64,000 bases of DNA from assembly GCA_030386875.1 (NCBI GenBank), contig CM059556.1, forward strand, positions 42,076,964-42,140,963, read 5' to 3'. Positions 24,401 through 31,491 of the stretch are shown here, piece by piece. This stretch comes from Morinoia aosen (Eukaryota; Arthropoda; Malacostraca; Amphipoda; Talitridae). The notes beneath the pieces are model-generated. The model did no database searches. It was not told where the DNA came from and was given only the letters and a program-made list of their open reading frames with translations. A program made the translations under genes and the position numbers. The first letter of the stretch is position 1. Every line of letters starts with the position of its first letter.

Positions 24401-27400
24401 AACTCACGTTTTTTTATAGATCTTTTTATTTAAAAAATAAATTCTGCACTTAGTAAATTGGTTTACGTTTTCATGCTGACGATAGATTTTGTTCATATTA
24501 AACTCTCCATTGTCATATTAAACCATTTGAATATTTTCTAGATACTATAATTTTTGTAAACTTTAATTTTTAATCGCGATTTTTCTGTTGTACGGCAGCA
24601 TTCCGTAAGCCGATGGGCTGAGTTCTCAGAATCGAAGTCTCGGCTGCAGTCGTGGCTCGCTGAGCTGGAAGATCTGCTCTCCGATACTCCAGATTCTAAG
24701 GGCGAAGTTGCAGAGATGCGCACCCTTCTGGAGCGATACAAGCACACGCAGCAGCAAATACAAGAGAAGGAGAGGGAGCTCAAGAGGCATATGAAAGACG
24801 GCAAAGAATTCAGTGAGCGTTCTGGAGATCCTGCATACGAAGAAGACATGGCTGATCTCGAGAACAAGTGGGAATCCCTCAACGATAGATGCTCAGACGT
24901 CATCGATGGTCTCGAAAGTGAAATAAAGGAAGCCGCTGAATATCAGTCAGCTCTTCAGGACATCGAAAAGTGGCTCCTGCAAGTCAGCTTCCAACTCATG
25001 GCGGAGAACTCCATGTTCATTCGAAGCCGAGAGCAAACTGAAGAACAGATCAAGAAGCATGAAAAGGAGATACTTAACATTCGCGAGTACCAGCAAACTT
25101 TGGATCGCGTCAAGAATAAGGGCCACAAGCAAATCAACAAATACATTGGCTCGATGCCCGTCATTCAGGAGACCATAGAACGACAGCTGCACAACATCCA
25201 GGAGAGTTACGATTCGCTCCTGAGGACGGCCGTGCAAATCGAGAAGCGACTCGCCGAGTCCCTGGCCAAGTTTGAAGAATACGAAGCCACACTGGAGGCC
25301 ATCACCAACAACCTGGACGAGTGGGAGCCCACCATCGTCGAGGAGACCAACACTGCCATCCAAACCATGGAAGAGGCCAAGTACCAGCTTGAAATGACGA
25401 GGGTGAGATGAATAAAGTGCTATGTAGTTCTAGAATAGTTTTTTTTTGGTTGAAAAATGACGGTCACACTGGGATGTCGGTATGGTGTGCACTACTCTTG
25501 GGTTAGCAGAGCAACTAGTCTTTCGGAATACTTTTGGGAGGACAGAAGTCATAACACAGTTTCATTTTTATCTACCTTCCCCCCACATCCAGTGTCGTGC
25601 ATTGACGAACGCTAGGTGGTGTCAGCAGATAGTTTTTTATAAGTACTCAGTGCTCGTTCTTGTGACACTACAGAAGCAAAGTAAGACGAACTTTATGTAA
25701 ACTGCTATGAAGCATGAGGAAAATTACAGTTATTATGGTAACTGTTACCATGAACTCTCATCATAATGGTAATTCGAAAAGAGCCTGCCGGAGCCCGTAA
25801 ACCAAACGGTTGCTTGTCTTTAGAGATAGTGTATTGATATATTTTATTCCTGTTTTATTATAATATTGGTGATGATAATAACAAAGAAGGTGTTTTCACG
25901 CCGTGCAGTCGTGGCAGAGCAAGCTGCTGGGCGAGAAGTCGAAGCTGGCGTTCGCAGTGCAGGCGTGTGAGGCTGCGACGGCGGCCATCTCTCGGCCAGG
26001 GTCTCCCCGGGACCTGCTGTCGCAGAGCATTCCGGAGAGGGAGATTCTCGTCAGGGCCAAGCTGCAGGACCTCACTGAGCAGGTGCGCTTGCCTTCTATC
26101 TCTCAGAATATCCACGTTTCGAAAGTCTAAGGAAAGAATTAGCCTTAGTGTAGCCTGCCGTGCATTGTTTTCACTTATGGCTTATCCTCTCGGTTGGTTT
26201 ATTTCATGTATTAGTTCTTGTATAAATACAAAGGCGTCAAGTTGCTCATACTGCTCTAAAAATGAGCGTCCTCAGTGGAACAGGCTTGCATTGAGTGGCT
26301 TACGTCATTTTTGCATTTAACTTCTCTATGATGTACACTTCAATCATTTATTCCGTGACAGTATTGTACAAAATTTTACTTCTGCATTATAAAAGGTATC
26401 GTCAGCGAGAATCTACACTTTTGAATGTAACATATGAAACGTAACCCTTTGATGCTGCTGAGAAATTCGTTCTAATTTTCTTTGCAGATCCAAGTTAGGA
26501 TCTCTTCAATCAGCAACACTGTCACCGAGCTGGAAGACTTGTCGAAGCAAAACGAAGAAATCAAAAAGTGGATCGAGGACAATCAGCATTTGATTCAAGA
26601 GCTGCGCAACAAGCCCGTCAAGTTGCGCCACGAGGCACAGGCTAGCGAAGTTGCCCAGCTCAATGATCTCAGAAGCAAGATAATCGAGAAGCAAAACATC
26701 CTCGATGACTTGGAGGTGAAGCAAATGACCCTCACTCCTGAGTCTGATGACGACGACATCAGGTGCCAGATGAACTCTCTAGAAGAAGAAGTCAACGATA
26801 TCATTGACAATCGCAGCGAAGTAATCGCGTCGATTGAAGAATATCGAGCAAAGTTGCAGGGAGTGTACAGCTGGTTTGACACCATCATCAAGCAGCTAGA
26901 GAAGTGCGACAAGCCTGAACACCCAGACTCCAAGCGGCGCAACGACGAGATTCAAAAGCTTTGGAGCAAGTTCAAGGAAGCCAATGCCAAGGTAGAAGAG
27001 TTGACCGAAAAGGCGTCAGAGATCAAACCTAAGCTCTCGAGCTTGGACAACCAGCAGGTCGACGAGCAGCTCCGATCTGTGCAGAAGAAGTACAGCGACC
27101 TCAAGAAGAGAGTGACCAAGAAGAAGCAGGTCATTGAGATGACTCGTAAGGGCTATGACGATGCCAAACAGAACGTCAATGATCTGTCCGAGTGGTTCAT
27201 TGAGAAGACAGAATTCTTTGATGACCTCCCTATGCTCGGATACTCGAGCAAGAACGTCGAGCTGCGCATCATGGACATTACCGTAAGTTTCAGTATTTAT
27301 TGATATTGTGCACGGTGATTGTTACGGTGCGATGTTATCGTATTTTCAGCAGGAGCAATAGCTTGTGCTTAACATTAGCCTCATTGACTGCCGACATTGC

Positions 27401-30400
27401 GGTATTGTTTTTTAATGTTCGAGAATTTAAGTGTTTCATAATATTATGTAGCGGATATGAGCTTGAGTAAGTTTTTTTCGTGAGGATACACGTGAGGTGT
27501 TTCTTGGTTTTCTTTCATCCATTTCGGAATTTTTACATTACACAGTGTTACAATAGGAGAAATTTCAATGTTTTTCGTGCACTTATATACATGTATATAT
27601 GATTAAAAAATTAAATGTTTAATTAATTTGTGCTTTTATCCGAACGAGTTGTACAACCTTGAACATTGCAATTACAGGACCTTCAGAAAGAAATTCTCAA
27701 CAAGACTGCCGTCATTGCTCAAATAGAGAAGACGATCGAGAACATCAAAGGTGACGTCGAAATGTCGGAGGTGCACGAACTGGAGCAACAAATAAAGTCC
27801 GTTCGTAACAAGCAAGAGGAGATCAACGCTCGCACCGATGAGGTCAAGAGCAGTCTTGTAGCGGCCTACGATGAGCGCCAGAATTTCGAAGACAATTTAG
27901 AGCAGATCAACTTATGGATGAAGGGCAAGGAGTCCGAAGTTGCGTGCCCGAGTCTCTTGCCGCTGAAGGCTGATGCGGCCGAGAAAGTGTGCCAGCGCTA
28001 CAAGAAACTCGAGTCGGATGTTAAACTCTTCTATGAGAGTAACTTGGCGTCTGCCAAGAGACAGGCTGATTCGTTGCTGAAGGAGTGCGACGAGGAAGAC
28101 GCCTATGAGCTTAATGAGACCATGAAAAATATTTCTGAGGACTTCGCAGAAATAAAAGAGACTCTTTCGGGAACCCTGAATTGCATTCTCAATCTTGTTG
28201 AGGCGAGAAGGGACTTCGAGAAGCTGGTAGAAGTTTGCACGAAGTGGATAGCGGAGGCCGAGGGTGCTCTTCAGGTAGACACTAGAAGCCTCAACAATAC
28301 GGAAATTCTCGAAGAGCACCTCAAGAAACTTGAAAAGCTCGACGATGAGCAGGAAGAAGCGAATGCCAGGGTAAATAGCATTGGTAACATGTGCACTGAT
28401 CTTCTTGAGTACCTCACTGATGCAGATAAATTTTCTCTCGGTGAGATCGTGAGAAAACTTCAAGACCGCTCTGAGCTCATTAATTTGTCTGGAAAAATCG
28501 AACAAGTCAGGGAAGCGATTTGCACTCAGCGACAGATGACCGAGAGGATGGTACAGAGTACGCAGACGCTCTCCAACATCCAGAAAGAGGCCCGTGCTCT
28601 CAGTCGTCCTGTGGGTCGGACCGTACAGGATGGGCAGAACTTGCTGCTTGCTTACCAGGCCGTGATGAGAAAAGTCTCTGAATTCAGGAGGAGCTTAGAA
28701 GAGATGAGGAAATGTCCTGACATCACCATGGAAGAGATGAGAGAGCTCATACGTCAGCAACAGGAACTCATGTCCATCCTTGAAAAACAAATTACCAGGA
28801 TTCGACAACTGATCCTAGTTCGACAACAGTACTCGTCGCTTGTTTCAGAGATAAGCACGTTCATCAGCCGCTACACGATCATTGTGAGCGATATTGAGAA
28901 GAGCGAACTCGTCGTTTCTGACAAACTCAAGAAGCTTCGCGCTGTCATCGTCAAAATTCAAGAGTGTGAAGGCCAGTTGACCTCCGCACAAGACAAGGGT
29001 TCCATCATCGGCGAGGAAGGTCATGTAGAGGACCGAAATGCCATCATGGGAGAGCTTCAGACTCTGAGGTCTGGCTTGAGCAACCTTCGACGAGATGTCG
29101 AGAATAAGCAACAAGAGCACGAAATTACCGCTGAAAGTCACAAAAAGTTGCAGGTTGAGCTCAACACTGCCATGGAGTGGCTGTTTGAACAGGAATCGGA
29201 GCTAAAATCGAGACCTCTTTTAACGTTGGAGGTTGAAAGTGCCGATGACGAAATTGACACGCATAATAATCTTTGCCAGGATATAAAAAATCAACTGGAA
29301 AGGGTCAAGAGCGTCTTGGATTTAGCGAAGAAGGAAACTGGGCTTCCGTACATTCTGCAGGAAAGAATATCAGAGGCTAACATGGTTTTGTCGACCTATC
29401 CTTTGGAGTTGGATAGTCGTCTAAAATATCTTAACGACGCCAAGATGATGAGGGTTGATTATGAAGAATTCAGCACTAAAATAAACGAATGGGTTTCAAA
29501 TGCAAAGTCTCGTCTTGAAAGTAGAGATACCACTGATTTCGAAAGCCTTGCTTCTGAGTTGGAGGACCACAATGTCTTCTTCGCGAGCGAGAAATTTATC
29601 GGCGAATCTTTACAACAACTTGGCCAGACAGCCGAGAGGATTGTGCCGTCGCTTGGATCCGACGAGCAAGAAGAACTAACCGTAGAACTGCAGGAACTCA
29701 CGAAAGACCTCGATGAAGTGACAAAATCAGCCAAGCAGCGGCGGCTGTCGTTGGAGAGAGGCCTGAAAGAGTATTCAGAGTACAAATTAGCTCTAGACAA
29801 GTGCAAAGCGCTGATACACAGCGCTTCCAGCAACCTATCGACAGACGACACTGCTCAAAATATAGCCTCTCTCAGGTCAGCGTTACAGAGAATTGACGAA
29901 GAGAGAAATCGGCTGTACGACCAAAAATCTGTCATCGCAGACTTCACTGAGAAAGCCAACGGAATCATCGCCAAGTCCAACGAGACTTGTCAGGGGACTG
30001 TGGGCGAGGGACTAGTCGATATCTCGAAAAGATGGAAGTCTGCGCTGGAGAAAATTGAGACTCGACGAGAGAAAGTAAGACTTCTCATCGAACAGTGGCA
30101 GCACTACGAGCTGTCGGTGAGGTCCCTTGAGGCCGGGCTGAGTGCACTCGAGCAGAGGGTGAAAGAAATCGAGAGCGACGCCTCCCCTGCAAAAAGCAAG
30201 GACGAGCTCGATGAACTCCTGGAGGTGAGATTGTTATTCGCCCTGATAATGAGCTAGTTTTTAAGCATTTTCTGTGTTGCGAGGTTTTCTATACTAGTTT
30301 TTCTTTGGGGTTTGACTTTGGTTCTCACAAGTTTAGAATCGTCAAATTTTCCTCTTGTTCGTCAATTGTGTCTTTCTTTGTGACTCGCAGGTATTGCGCT

Positions 30401-31299
30401 TCACGTTGATGGACGTTTGTAACGTTGTTCAATTAAGGTTCTTGTTTTTTCTCATAGCGGTAACACTCATGGACTGCACGTTGAAATTATTCCTTAAGAG
30501 TCATTTTCACTCCTATGTGCAGGTTCGGTACGTAGATAAGAATAATGCCAGCGGATTCACTTTTAAAATAGATTGCGCATCAAACCAATAAATCAACTGC
30601 AGTTCGTAATGCGACCCTGCGTCCTAATACAGATGTGCTAGTTTACGTAGTTGAAGCTGTCATCAATTTTCTTGCTTGGTTTTACTCGTTTTTCTTACTC
30701 TTGTTTCTATCAATCGGTCTCATTGTCTCATTTGTATTTTATCATGCTATCCCCTTAGTATGTCTCTTGCCATGCGGTTCATTCTATTGCAGTTTCTTAG
30801 ATCGACAGTTTTTAGAATTCCATTTGTAGAATGGTCTGATTTATCTTGTCGGCCTGCCGCCCATTCGACTTGCCAGTGCAGGAGAGCAAAAACTCACATA
30901 GTCGCAACAAGCGCGTCGACGATCTTGTTCACGCTAAATTTTTCGTCGTCAAATTACCTTAAAATTAAAATTATCCGTATGGGTGTCAGCATTACAAAGC
31001 TGATGAAGAATTGTTCGTCCTGTTGAACGTCCAGAAAAATGAACGGCTAATATAAGTTTAGTATTAAATTGCACGTTTTTTGAGAAACCACTCTCGAGTT
31101 TGTTTTCATAACCGTGAGATTCTCTCCTCTTCATCCACTTGCTGCAGGACCTGGAGGAAGAGGCTGAGGACCTGCGGGAGGAAGTGGATGGAATGAAAGA
31201 GGCGTCCGTGAAGGTGCTGGAGTATTTGCGCTCCGTCAGCACCGTCGGTCACGCCGCCGCCAGGAGGAACATCGAGGGCCTCGCCAAGCGCCACGCTCT
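2..31299 (+). CDS. Msp300: Giant spectrin-repeat protein, nesprin/Msp300-like (internal part, 19 exons)
   Basis: Nineteen exons join in phase: 2-424, 1651-1921, 2176-2353, 3017-3212, 7018-7170, 8974-10746, 11170-11820, 12635-13268, 14289-14434, 15060-15433, 17247-18681, 21854-22006, 23265-23402, 23811-24020, 24599-25402, 25909-26082, 26488-27282, 27678-30224 and 31148-31299. They give about 3,735 residues without a stop, and every intron is GT-AG. The protein is nearly all heptad-rich helix. Paired tryptophan signatures (W..Y.......W, for example LWRDYETTYERILSWL) recur about every 105-115 residues, giving roughly 34 spectrin repeats. Nesprins link the outer nuclear membrane (KASH domain) to actin (CH domains) and position nuclei and organelles in muscle; neither end domain lies in this window. 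The gene is 5' and 3' partial. The nesprin call rests on the length of the uninterrupted rod and the repeat style. A Shot/MACF spectraplakin rod is possible, and spectrin itself is unlikely. The symbol is tentative. Confidence 0.68.
425..1650 (+). other. Intron 1 (phase 0)
   Basis: AT-rich intron of 1.2 kb from GTGAGC to ATTTCAG. It holds a (GTGA)n microsatellite at 934-974 and a segment at about 605-675 that recurs, diverged, in intron 2. No coding signal was seen. Confidence 0.8.
934..974 (+). repeat. (GTGA)n microsatellite
   Basis: About ten perfect GTGA units in intron 1, flanked on both sides by related GGACCTTCA/GAAGGTTC words. The tract is likely to be polymorphic in length. Confidence 0.95.
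1651..1921 (+). CDS. Exon 2, spectrin repeat
   Basis: Residues 142-232. The acceptor is TTATAATTTCAG and the donor is G|GTATGT, so the exon ends in phase 1. It opens directly in helix B/C style (TLQEIVAHKRVLDSIRQK) and then carries an EELEWLAENL helix-A motif and QVEWQKEMWEKL. It joins exon 3 as a split aspartate codon. Confidence 0.88.
2176..2353 (+). CDS. Exon 3, spectrin repeat
   Basis: Residues 232-291. The exon enters in phase 1 after GTTCACTGCAG and leaves in phase 2 at AA|GTAAGA. The peptide DYSGNKSVLEERMEGI is followed by a helix ending ETIERDINNMK, and the lysine codon is completed by exon 4. Both neighbours match in phase. Confidence 0.87.
2354..3016 (+). other. Intron 3 (phase 2)
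   Basis: A 663 bp AT-rich intron running from GTAAGA to GTGTTCAG. No repeat or coding signal was seen in it. Confidence 0.8.
3017..3212 (+). CDS. Exon 4, spectrin repeat with classical W-W signature
   Basis: Residues 291-356. It contains the textbook helix signature LWRDYETTYERILSWLEE followed by QEKTEQLEKFQ. The donor is FQ|GTAAAT, phase 0. The expected helix-B continuation (NLIYSMNQHQGDIEQL) is supplied by exon 5, so these two exons should normally be joined directly. Confidence 0.9.
3213..7017 (+). other. Intron 4 (phase 0), 3.8 kb
   Basis: Long AT-rich intron. It contains a possible 66 bp cassette exon (4423-4488) and a small cluster of CCAAT-type boxes and a CRE-like TGACGTCA site (about 4,687-4,830). 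T-rich stretches fill 5,830-6,240. No transposon copy was recognised. Confidence 0.8.
4423..4488 (+). CDS. Possible 22-codon cassette exon
   Basis: An acceptor-like GGAGCTGCAG precedes 66 open bases (22 codons, ending IADKLEQ), followed by a near-consensus CAA|GTAAGAG donor. Both edges are phase 0, so it could be included between exons 4 and 5 without a frameshift. Against it, the acceptor has a poor pyrimidine tract, and exon 4 to exon 5 already forms a natural spectrin helix. It could be an alternative exon or chance. Confidence 0.25.
7018..7170 (+). CDS. Exon 5, spectrin repeat helix B-C
   Basis: Residues 357-407, 51 codons, phase 0 at both ends. The acceptor is GCACCCCCAG and the donor AAG|GTGGGC. 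The helical peptide NLIYSMNQHQGDIEQL continues the repeat begun in exon 4, and the exon ends SRFKAMQQTAK. Confidence 0.87.
7227..7587 (+). mobile_element. Retroposon family B, copy 1
   Basis: Begins TTCCCTCAGGGGATAC and shares the order of words TATCTATGGGAATTAGCGC, GAGGGCCCGAGCT and GTTAGGTAGGC, plus a CT-rich body, with copies at 52.1 and 62.5 kb. It is flanked by TTGACTTAAG (7,217-7,226) and TTGACTTCAG (7,588-7,597), a 10 bp target-site duplication with one difference. The tail here has become TAATAATAATAAA. No ORF is conserved, and the length (361 bp) suggests a non-autonomous SINE-like element. Confidence 0.8.
7598..7915 (+). repeat. Imperfect tandem duplication, about 165 bp period
   Basis: The segment from about 7,598 (GTGGCCGTAACCATTCGG) recurs from about 7,770 (GCGACCGTAACCTTTCGG). 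Both copies then run through GCACGTTTCTTTGTCAT and a GCGCATTTTTA(T/C)GTTTTT word. It lies directly behind the retroposon target-site duplication. Confidence 0.7.
8974..10746 (+). CDS. Exon 6, about six spectrin repeats
   Basis: Residues 408-998, 591 codons, phase 0/0. The acceptor is TATTCCTCAG and the donor AAG|GTGAGA. Helix-A tryptophans mark the repeats: HCVSWLTSAQDKL, RWSCYEKAADELKKWVKE, LETQEWLEATHS, NWTDFESVKDDMQAWLRG, VAECQNWLQDIKKKL and RWAGFLNNINQLKSTIEH. Intervening helix-B segments share a LxEKRxxLxxY style (TLDEKRAQLQTYRILL). The exon is unusually long and uninterrupted for this gene. Confidence 0.93.
10747..11169 (+). other. Intron 6 (phase 0)
   Basis: A 423 bp AT-rich intron. 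Nothing notable was seen besides ordinary splice sites (GTGAGA and TTATTCAG). Confidence 0.8.
11170..11820 (+). CDS. Exon 7, about two spectrin repeats
   Basis: Residues 999-1215, 217 codons, phase 0/0. It carries HYKEAHDDLLSFINRTRDK and the strong repeat signature VLKWREYKDEYERLSDWL, ending with EKTEQVQKVK. That last phrase closely parallels EKTEQLEKFQ in exon 4, a conserved helix-B start. Acceptor TTATTCAG, donor AAG|GTCAGT. Confidence 0.92.
11821..12634 (+). other. Intron 7 (phase 0)
   Basis: An 814 bp AT-rich intron with no repeat or coding signal recognised. The acceptor is GTTGTTTGCAG. Confidence 0.8.
12635..13268 (+). CDS. Exon 8, about two spectrin repeats
   Basis: Residues 1216-1427, ending in phase 1 at CTCAG|GTATTT. 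Signatures are DTANEWMDNVQTVVQD and LLEWTDMSASYSNMQQWI. The exon is more GC-rich than its introns, as are the other coding blocks. The split glycine codon is completed by exon 9. Confidence 0.92.
13269..14288 (+). other. Intron 8 (phase 1), 1.0 kb
   Basis: Contains a diverged retroposon B-related copy at about 13,466-13,760. The remainder is AT-rich with no coding signal seen. The acceptor is CCCTCACTCGCAG. Confidence 0.75.
13466..13760 (+). mobile_element. Retroposon family B-related fragment
   Basis: Starts ATGTCCCCTCAGGGGGCACA, almost the same opening as the copy at 62,453, then diverges. It shares AGGTTA(C/T)C.CAG, a CT-rich body and GGAACACACCTTGTG with the segments at 16.5 and 63.2 kb. 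It is likely a subfamily or an old copy. No clear target-site duplication was found. Confidence 0.5.
14289..14434 (+). CDS. Exon 9, linker between repeats
   Basis: Residues 1427-1475, entering in phase 1 and leaving in phase 0 at CAG|GTACGT. The peptide begins GLSQRVSSLSIGERKANL and continues QDIVSFEPVIESVTSK. It has less obvious heptads and no helix-A tryptophan, so it is probably helix B-C plus a linker. Confidence 0.8.
14435..15059 (+). other. Intron 9 (phase 0)
   Basis: Starts immediately with a degenerate tandem repeat (14,443-14,700). The rest has no recognised feature. The acceptor is AAATGCGCAG. Confidence 0.8.
14443..14700 (+). repeat. Degenerate tandem repeat beside a splice donor
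   Basis: Words of the type GTATACTGTG(G/T)(T/G)AGTT..ATT, with TTTGAAGTGCT spacers, recur about seven times at 30-45 bp intervals. The array starts within 10 bp of the exon 9 donor. Confidence 0.7.
15060..15433 (+). CDS. Exon 10, spectrin repeat
   Basis: Residues 1476-1600, ending in phase 2 at TTTTT|GTAAGT. It holds the helix-A signature GNEFMHWLRSAKERM and an acidic helix VIEEEVAFLQDEFDKF. The leucine codon is completed by exon 11. Confidence 0.9.
15434..17246 (+). other. Intron 10 (phase 2), 1.8 kb
   Basis: AT-rich, with a retroposon B-related segment at about 16,505-16,705. No coding signal or other repeat was seen. The acceptor is TTTCCTCTCGCAG. Confidence 0.75.
16505..16705 (+). mobile_element. 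Retroposon family B-related fragment
   Basis: Shares TAGGTTATCCCAGCTATTGA with about 63,190 and ACACACCTTGTG plus ATAGATTCC with other B copies, around a CT-rich body. The ends are not defined. Confidence 0.5.
17247..18681 (+). CDS. Exon 11, about five spectrin repeats
   Basis: Residues 1600-2078, entering in phase 2 and leaving in phase 0 (AAG|GTTAGA). Signatures are KWTEYEDKFKECEVWVAN, YAECNEWIETTKFKLEE, MCQDVMEWMEEIQVKAL, YMDATEWLRKISLEG and AWKEYQEAYDKFSAWLVD. A cysteine-containing loop (QQSCDCHGDKSQ) sits after the fourth helix A. The open frame runs past the donor to 18,951, but the tail is not repeat-like, so the splice at 18,681 is preferred. Confidence 0.92.
20625..20680 (+). repeat. 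Short GC-rich tandem repeat
   Basis: Five degenerate copies of a roughly 12 bp word (CTGTTACGGGG/CTGCTACGGGG) stand out from the AT-rich intron. Confidence 0.7.
21250..21430 (+). repeat. Degenerate pyrimidine-rich repeat
   Basis: Variants of CAATTTACTTCTC recur about five times at 30-45 bp spacing on a polypyrimidine background about 450 bp upstream of the exon 12 acceptor. Confidence 0.5.
21854..22006 (+). CDS. Exon 12, spectrin repeat helix B-C
   Basis: Residues 2079-2129, 51 codons, phase 0/0, beginning GQLEEGSQHKAELEALCERC and ending AMAQLQ. The exon end and its CAG|GTGCGT donor are the first unit of an eight-copy tandem array. Only this first donor keeps the frame into exon 13. Confidence 0.87.
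21958..22482 (+). repeat. Eight-copy tandem duplication of an exon end plus splice donor
   Basis: Units of 64-65 bp start at 21,958, 22,022, 22,087, 22,151, 22,216, 22,281, 22,346 and 22,411, with a degenerate partial at 22,483. Each contains the last 49 bases of exon 12 and a GTGCGT donor. The units are virtually identical and differ in the short GTTTGGGTCTA, GTTTGGGGTCTA or GTTTTAGGTCTA linker. The linker types alternate, suggesting later duplication of multi-unit blocks. Confidence 0.97.
22007..23264 (+). other. Intron 12 (phase 0)
   Basis: Seven extra donor copies occupy its first 460 bases, and two degenerate extra acceptors lie in its last 110 bases. The middle (22,500-23,150) shows no coding or repeat signal. 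Confidence 0.8.
23150..23264 (+). repeat. Triplicated, degenerate splice-acceptor region
   Basis: Acceptor-like ATTGCAG words end at 23,164, 23,226 and 23,264. The first is followed by AGCTTGGTGAGGGCGGTTCA, a diverged copy of the true exon 13 start. The last two are separated by a 38 bp unit repeated in tandem (TTGGTTGTCTGTT...CATTGCAGA). Confidence 0.85.
23265..23402 (+). CDS. Exon 13, spectrin repeat helix A
   Basis: Residues 2130-2175, 46 codons, phase 0/0. Signature TAQEELEAWLDRSHGTV. Acceptor ATCATTGCAG, donor GAG|GTATAT. The duplicated upstream acceptors would add 100 or 38 bases and break the frame. Confidence 0.88.
23403..23810 (+). other. Intron 13 (phase 0)
   Basis: A 408 bp intron whose last 60 bases are four 13 bp repeats abutting the acceptor. 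Nothing else was seen. Confidence 0.8.
23751..23802 (+). repeat. 4 x 13 bp repeat forming a polypyrimidine tract
   Basis: Four units of CACCTGCCTTGCT (one reads TACCTGCCTTGCT) are followed directly by CATGGCAG, the exon 14 acceptor. The repeat therefore supplies the whole pyrimidine tract. Confidence 0.95.
23811..24020 (+). CDS. Exon 14, spectrin repeat helix B-C
   Basis: Residues 2176-2245, 70 codons, phase 0/0, starting VREKLETLKSVSTRATEGL and ending SISSAITKLK. The exon is GC-rich. The donor is AAG|GTATAT, the same hexamer as the exon 13 donor. Confidence 0.88.
24021..24598 (+). other. Intron 14 (phase 0)
   Basis: A 578 bp AT-rich intron. No repeat or coding signal was seen. Confidence 0.8.
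24599..25402 (+). CDS. Exon 15, about two and a half spectrin repeats
   Basis: Residues 2246-2513, 268 codons, phase 0/0. Signatures are RWAEFSESKSRLQSWLAEL and ALQDIEKWLLQVSFQL, then LAKFEEYEATLEAITNNLDE. The frame is open from the acceptor (TGTTGTACGGCAG) without needing the internal ATG at 24,716. Donor AGG|GTGAGA. Confidence 0.92.
25403..25908 (+). other. Intron 15 (phase 0)
   Basis: A 506 bp AT-rich intron with no recognised element. The acceptor is TCACGCCGTGCAG. Confidence 0.8.
25909..26082 (+). CDS. Exon 16, spectrin repeat segment
   Basis: Residues 2514-2571, 58 codons, phase 0/0, beginning SWQSKLLGEKSKLAFAVQAC and ending KLQDLTEQ. Exon 15 supplies the preceding helix. The donor CAG|GTGCGC resembles the duplicated exon 12 donor. 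Confidence 0.88.
26083..26487 (+). other. Intron 16 (phase 0)
   Basis: A 405 bp intron. Nothing notable was seen besides splice sites. Confidence 0.8.
26488..27282 (+). CDS. Exon 17, about two and a half spectrin repeats
   Basis: Residues 2572-2836, 265 codons, phase 0/0. Signatures are QNEEIKKWIEDNQHLI, KLQGVYSWFDTIIKQL and AKQNVNDLSEWFIEKTEFF. A lysine-rich turn (KKRVTKKKQV) precedes the last helix. Acceptor TTCTTTGCAG, donor ACC|GTAAGT. Confidence 0.92.
27283..27677 (+). other. Intron 17 (phase 0)
   Basis: A 395 bp AT-rich intron with no recognised element. Confidence 0.8.
27678..30224 (+). CDS. Exon 18, about eight spectrin repeats
   Basis: Residues 2837-3685, 849 codons in one exon, phase 0/0; the largest exon here. 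Helix-A signatures are DNLEQINLWMKGKE, LVEVCTKWIAEAEGAL, NTAMEWLFEQESELKS, STKINEWVSNAKSRL, YSEYKLALDKCKALIHSA and LIEQWQHYELSVRSLEAGL. The middle (about residues 3,130-3,330) lacks clear helix-A tryptophans but keeps heptads, so some repeats are degenerate. Acceptor GCAATTACAG, donor GAG|GTGAGA. Confidence 0.93.
30225..31147 (+). other. Intron 18 (phase 0)
   Basis: A 923 bp AT-rich intron. No transposon copy or cassette exon was recognised. Confidence 0.8.
31148..31299 (+). CDS. Exon 19, spectrin repeat segment
   Basis: Residues 3686-3736, entering in phase 0 after CACTTGCTGCAG and leaving in phase 2 at CGCTCT|GTGAGT. The helical peptide DLEEEAEDLREEVDGMKEAS is followed by RNIEGLAKRHA, so the repeat must be completed by a downstream exon. 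Confidence 0.87.
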
Positions 31300-31325
31300 G
31301 TGAGTACACGTCTCTTTATAGGATA

Positions 31326-31491
31326 TGCAGGCAGACAGAGGTTAGAGATAACAATGGAGAAGAGCAGCGTTTACTGGTAGGATGCTTTACAGGTGGGGAT
31401 GCGAACCAAATGCGCGGGCCCTAAAGAGCTCACCGCTTATAAGACCTCTGAGGTGCACGGGGGAAGAGGGGCATGGATGGCGCTTGGCGCA
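31326..31491 (-). repeat. LTR, left copy (3' LTR of the element)
   Basis: 166 bp, identical to 37,772-37,937; the match extends about three bases outside. On the minus strand it starts TGCGCCAAGCGCC and contains a TATA-like CTTATAAGCGG. The polypurine tract adjoins it at about 31,496-31,507. Confidence 0.92.
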
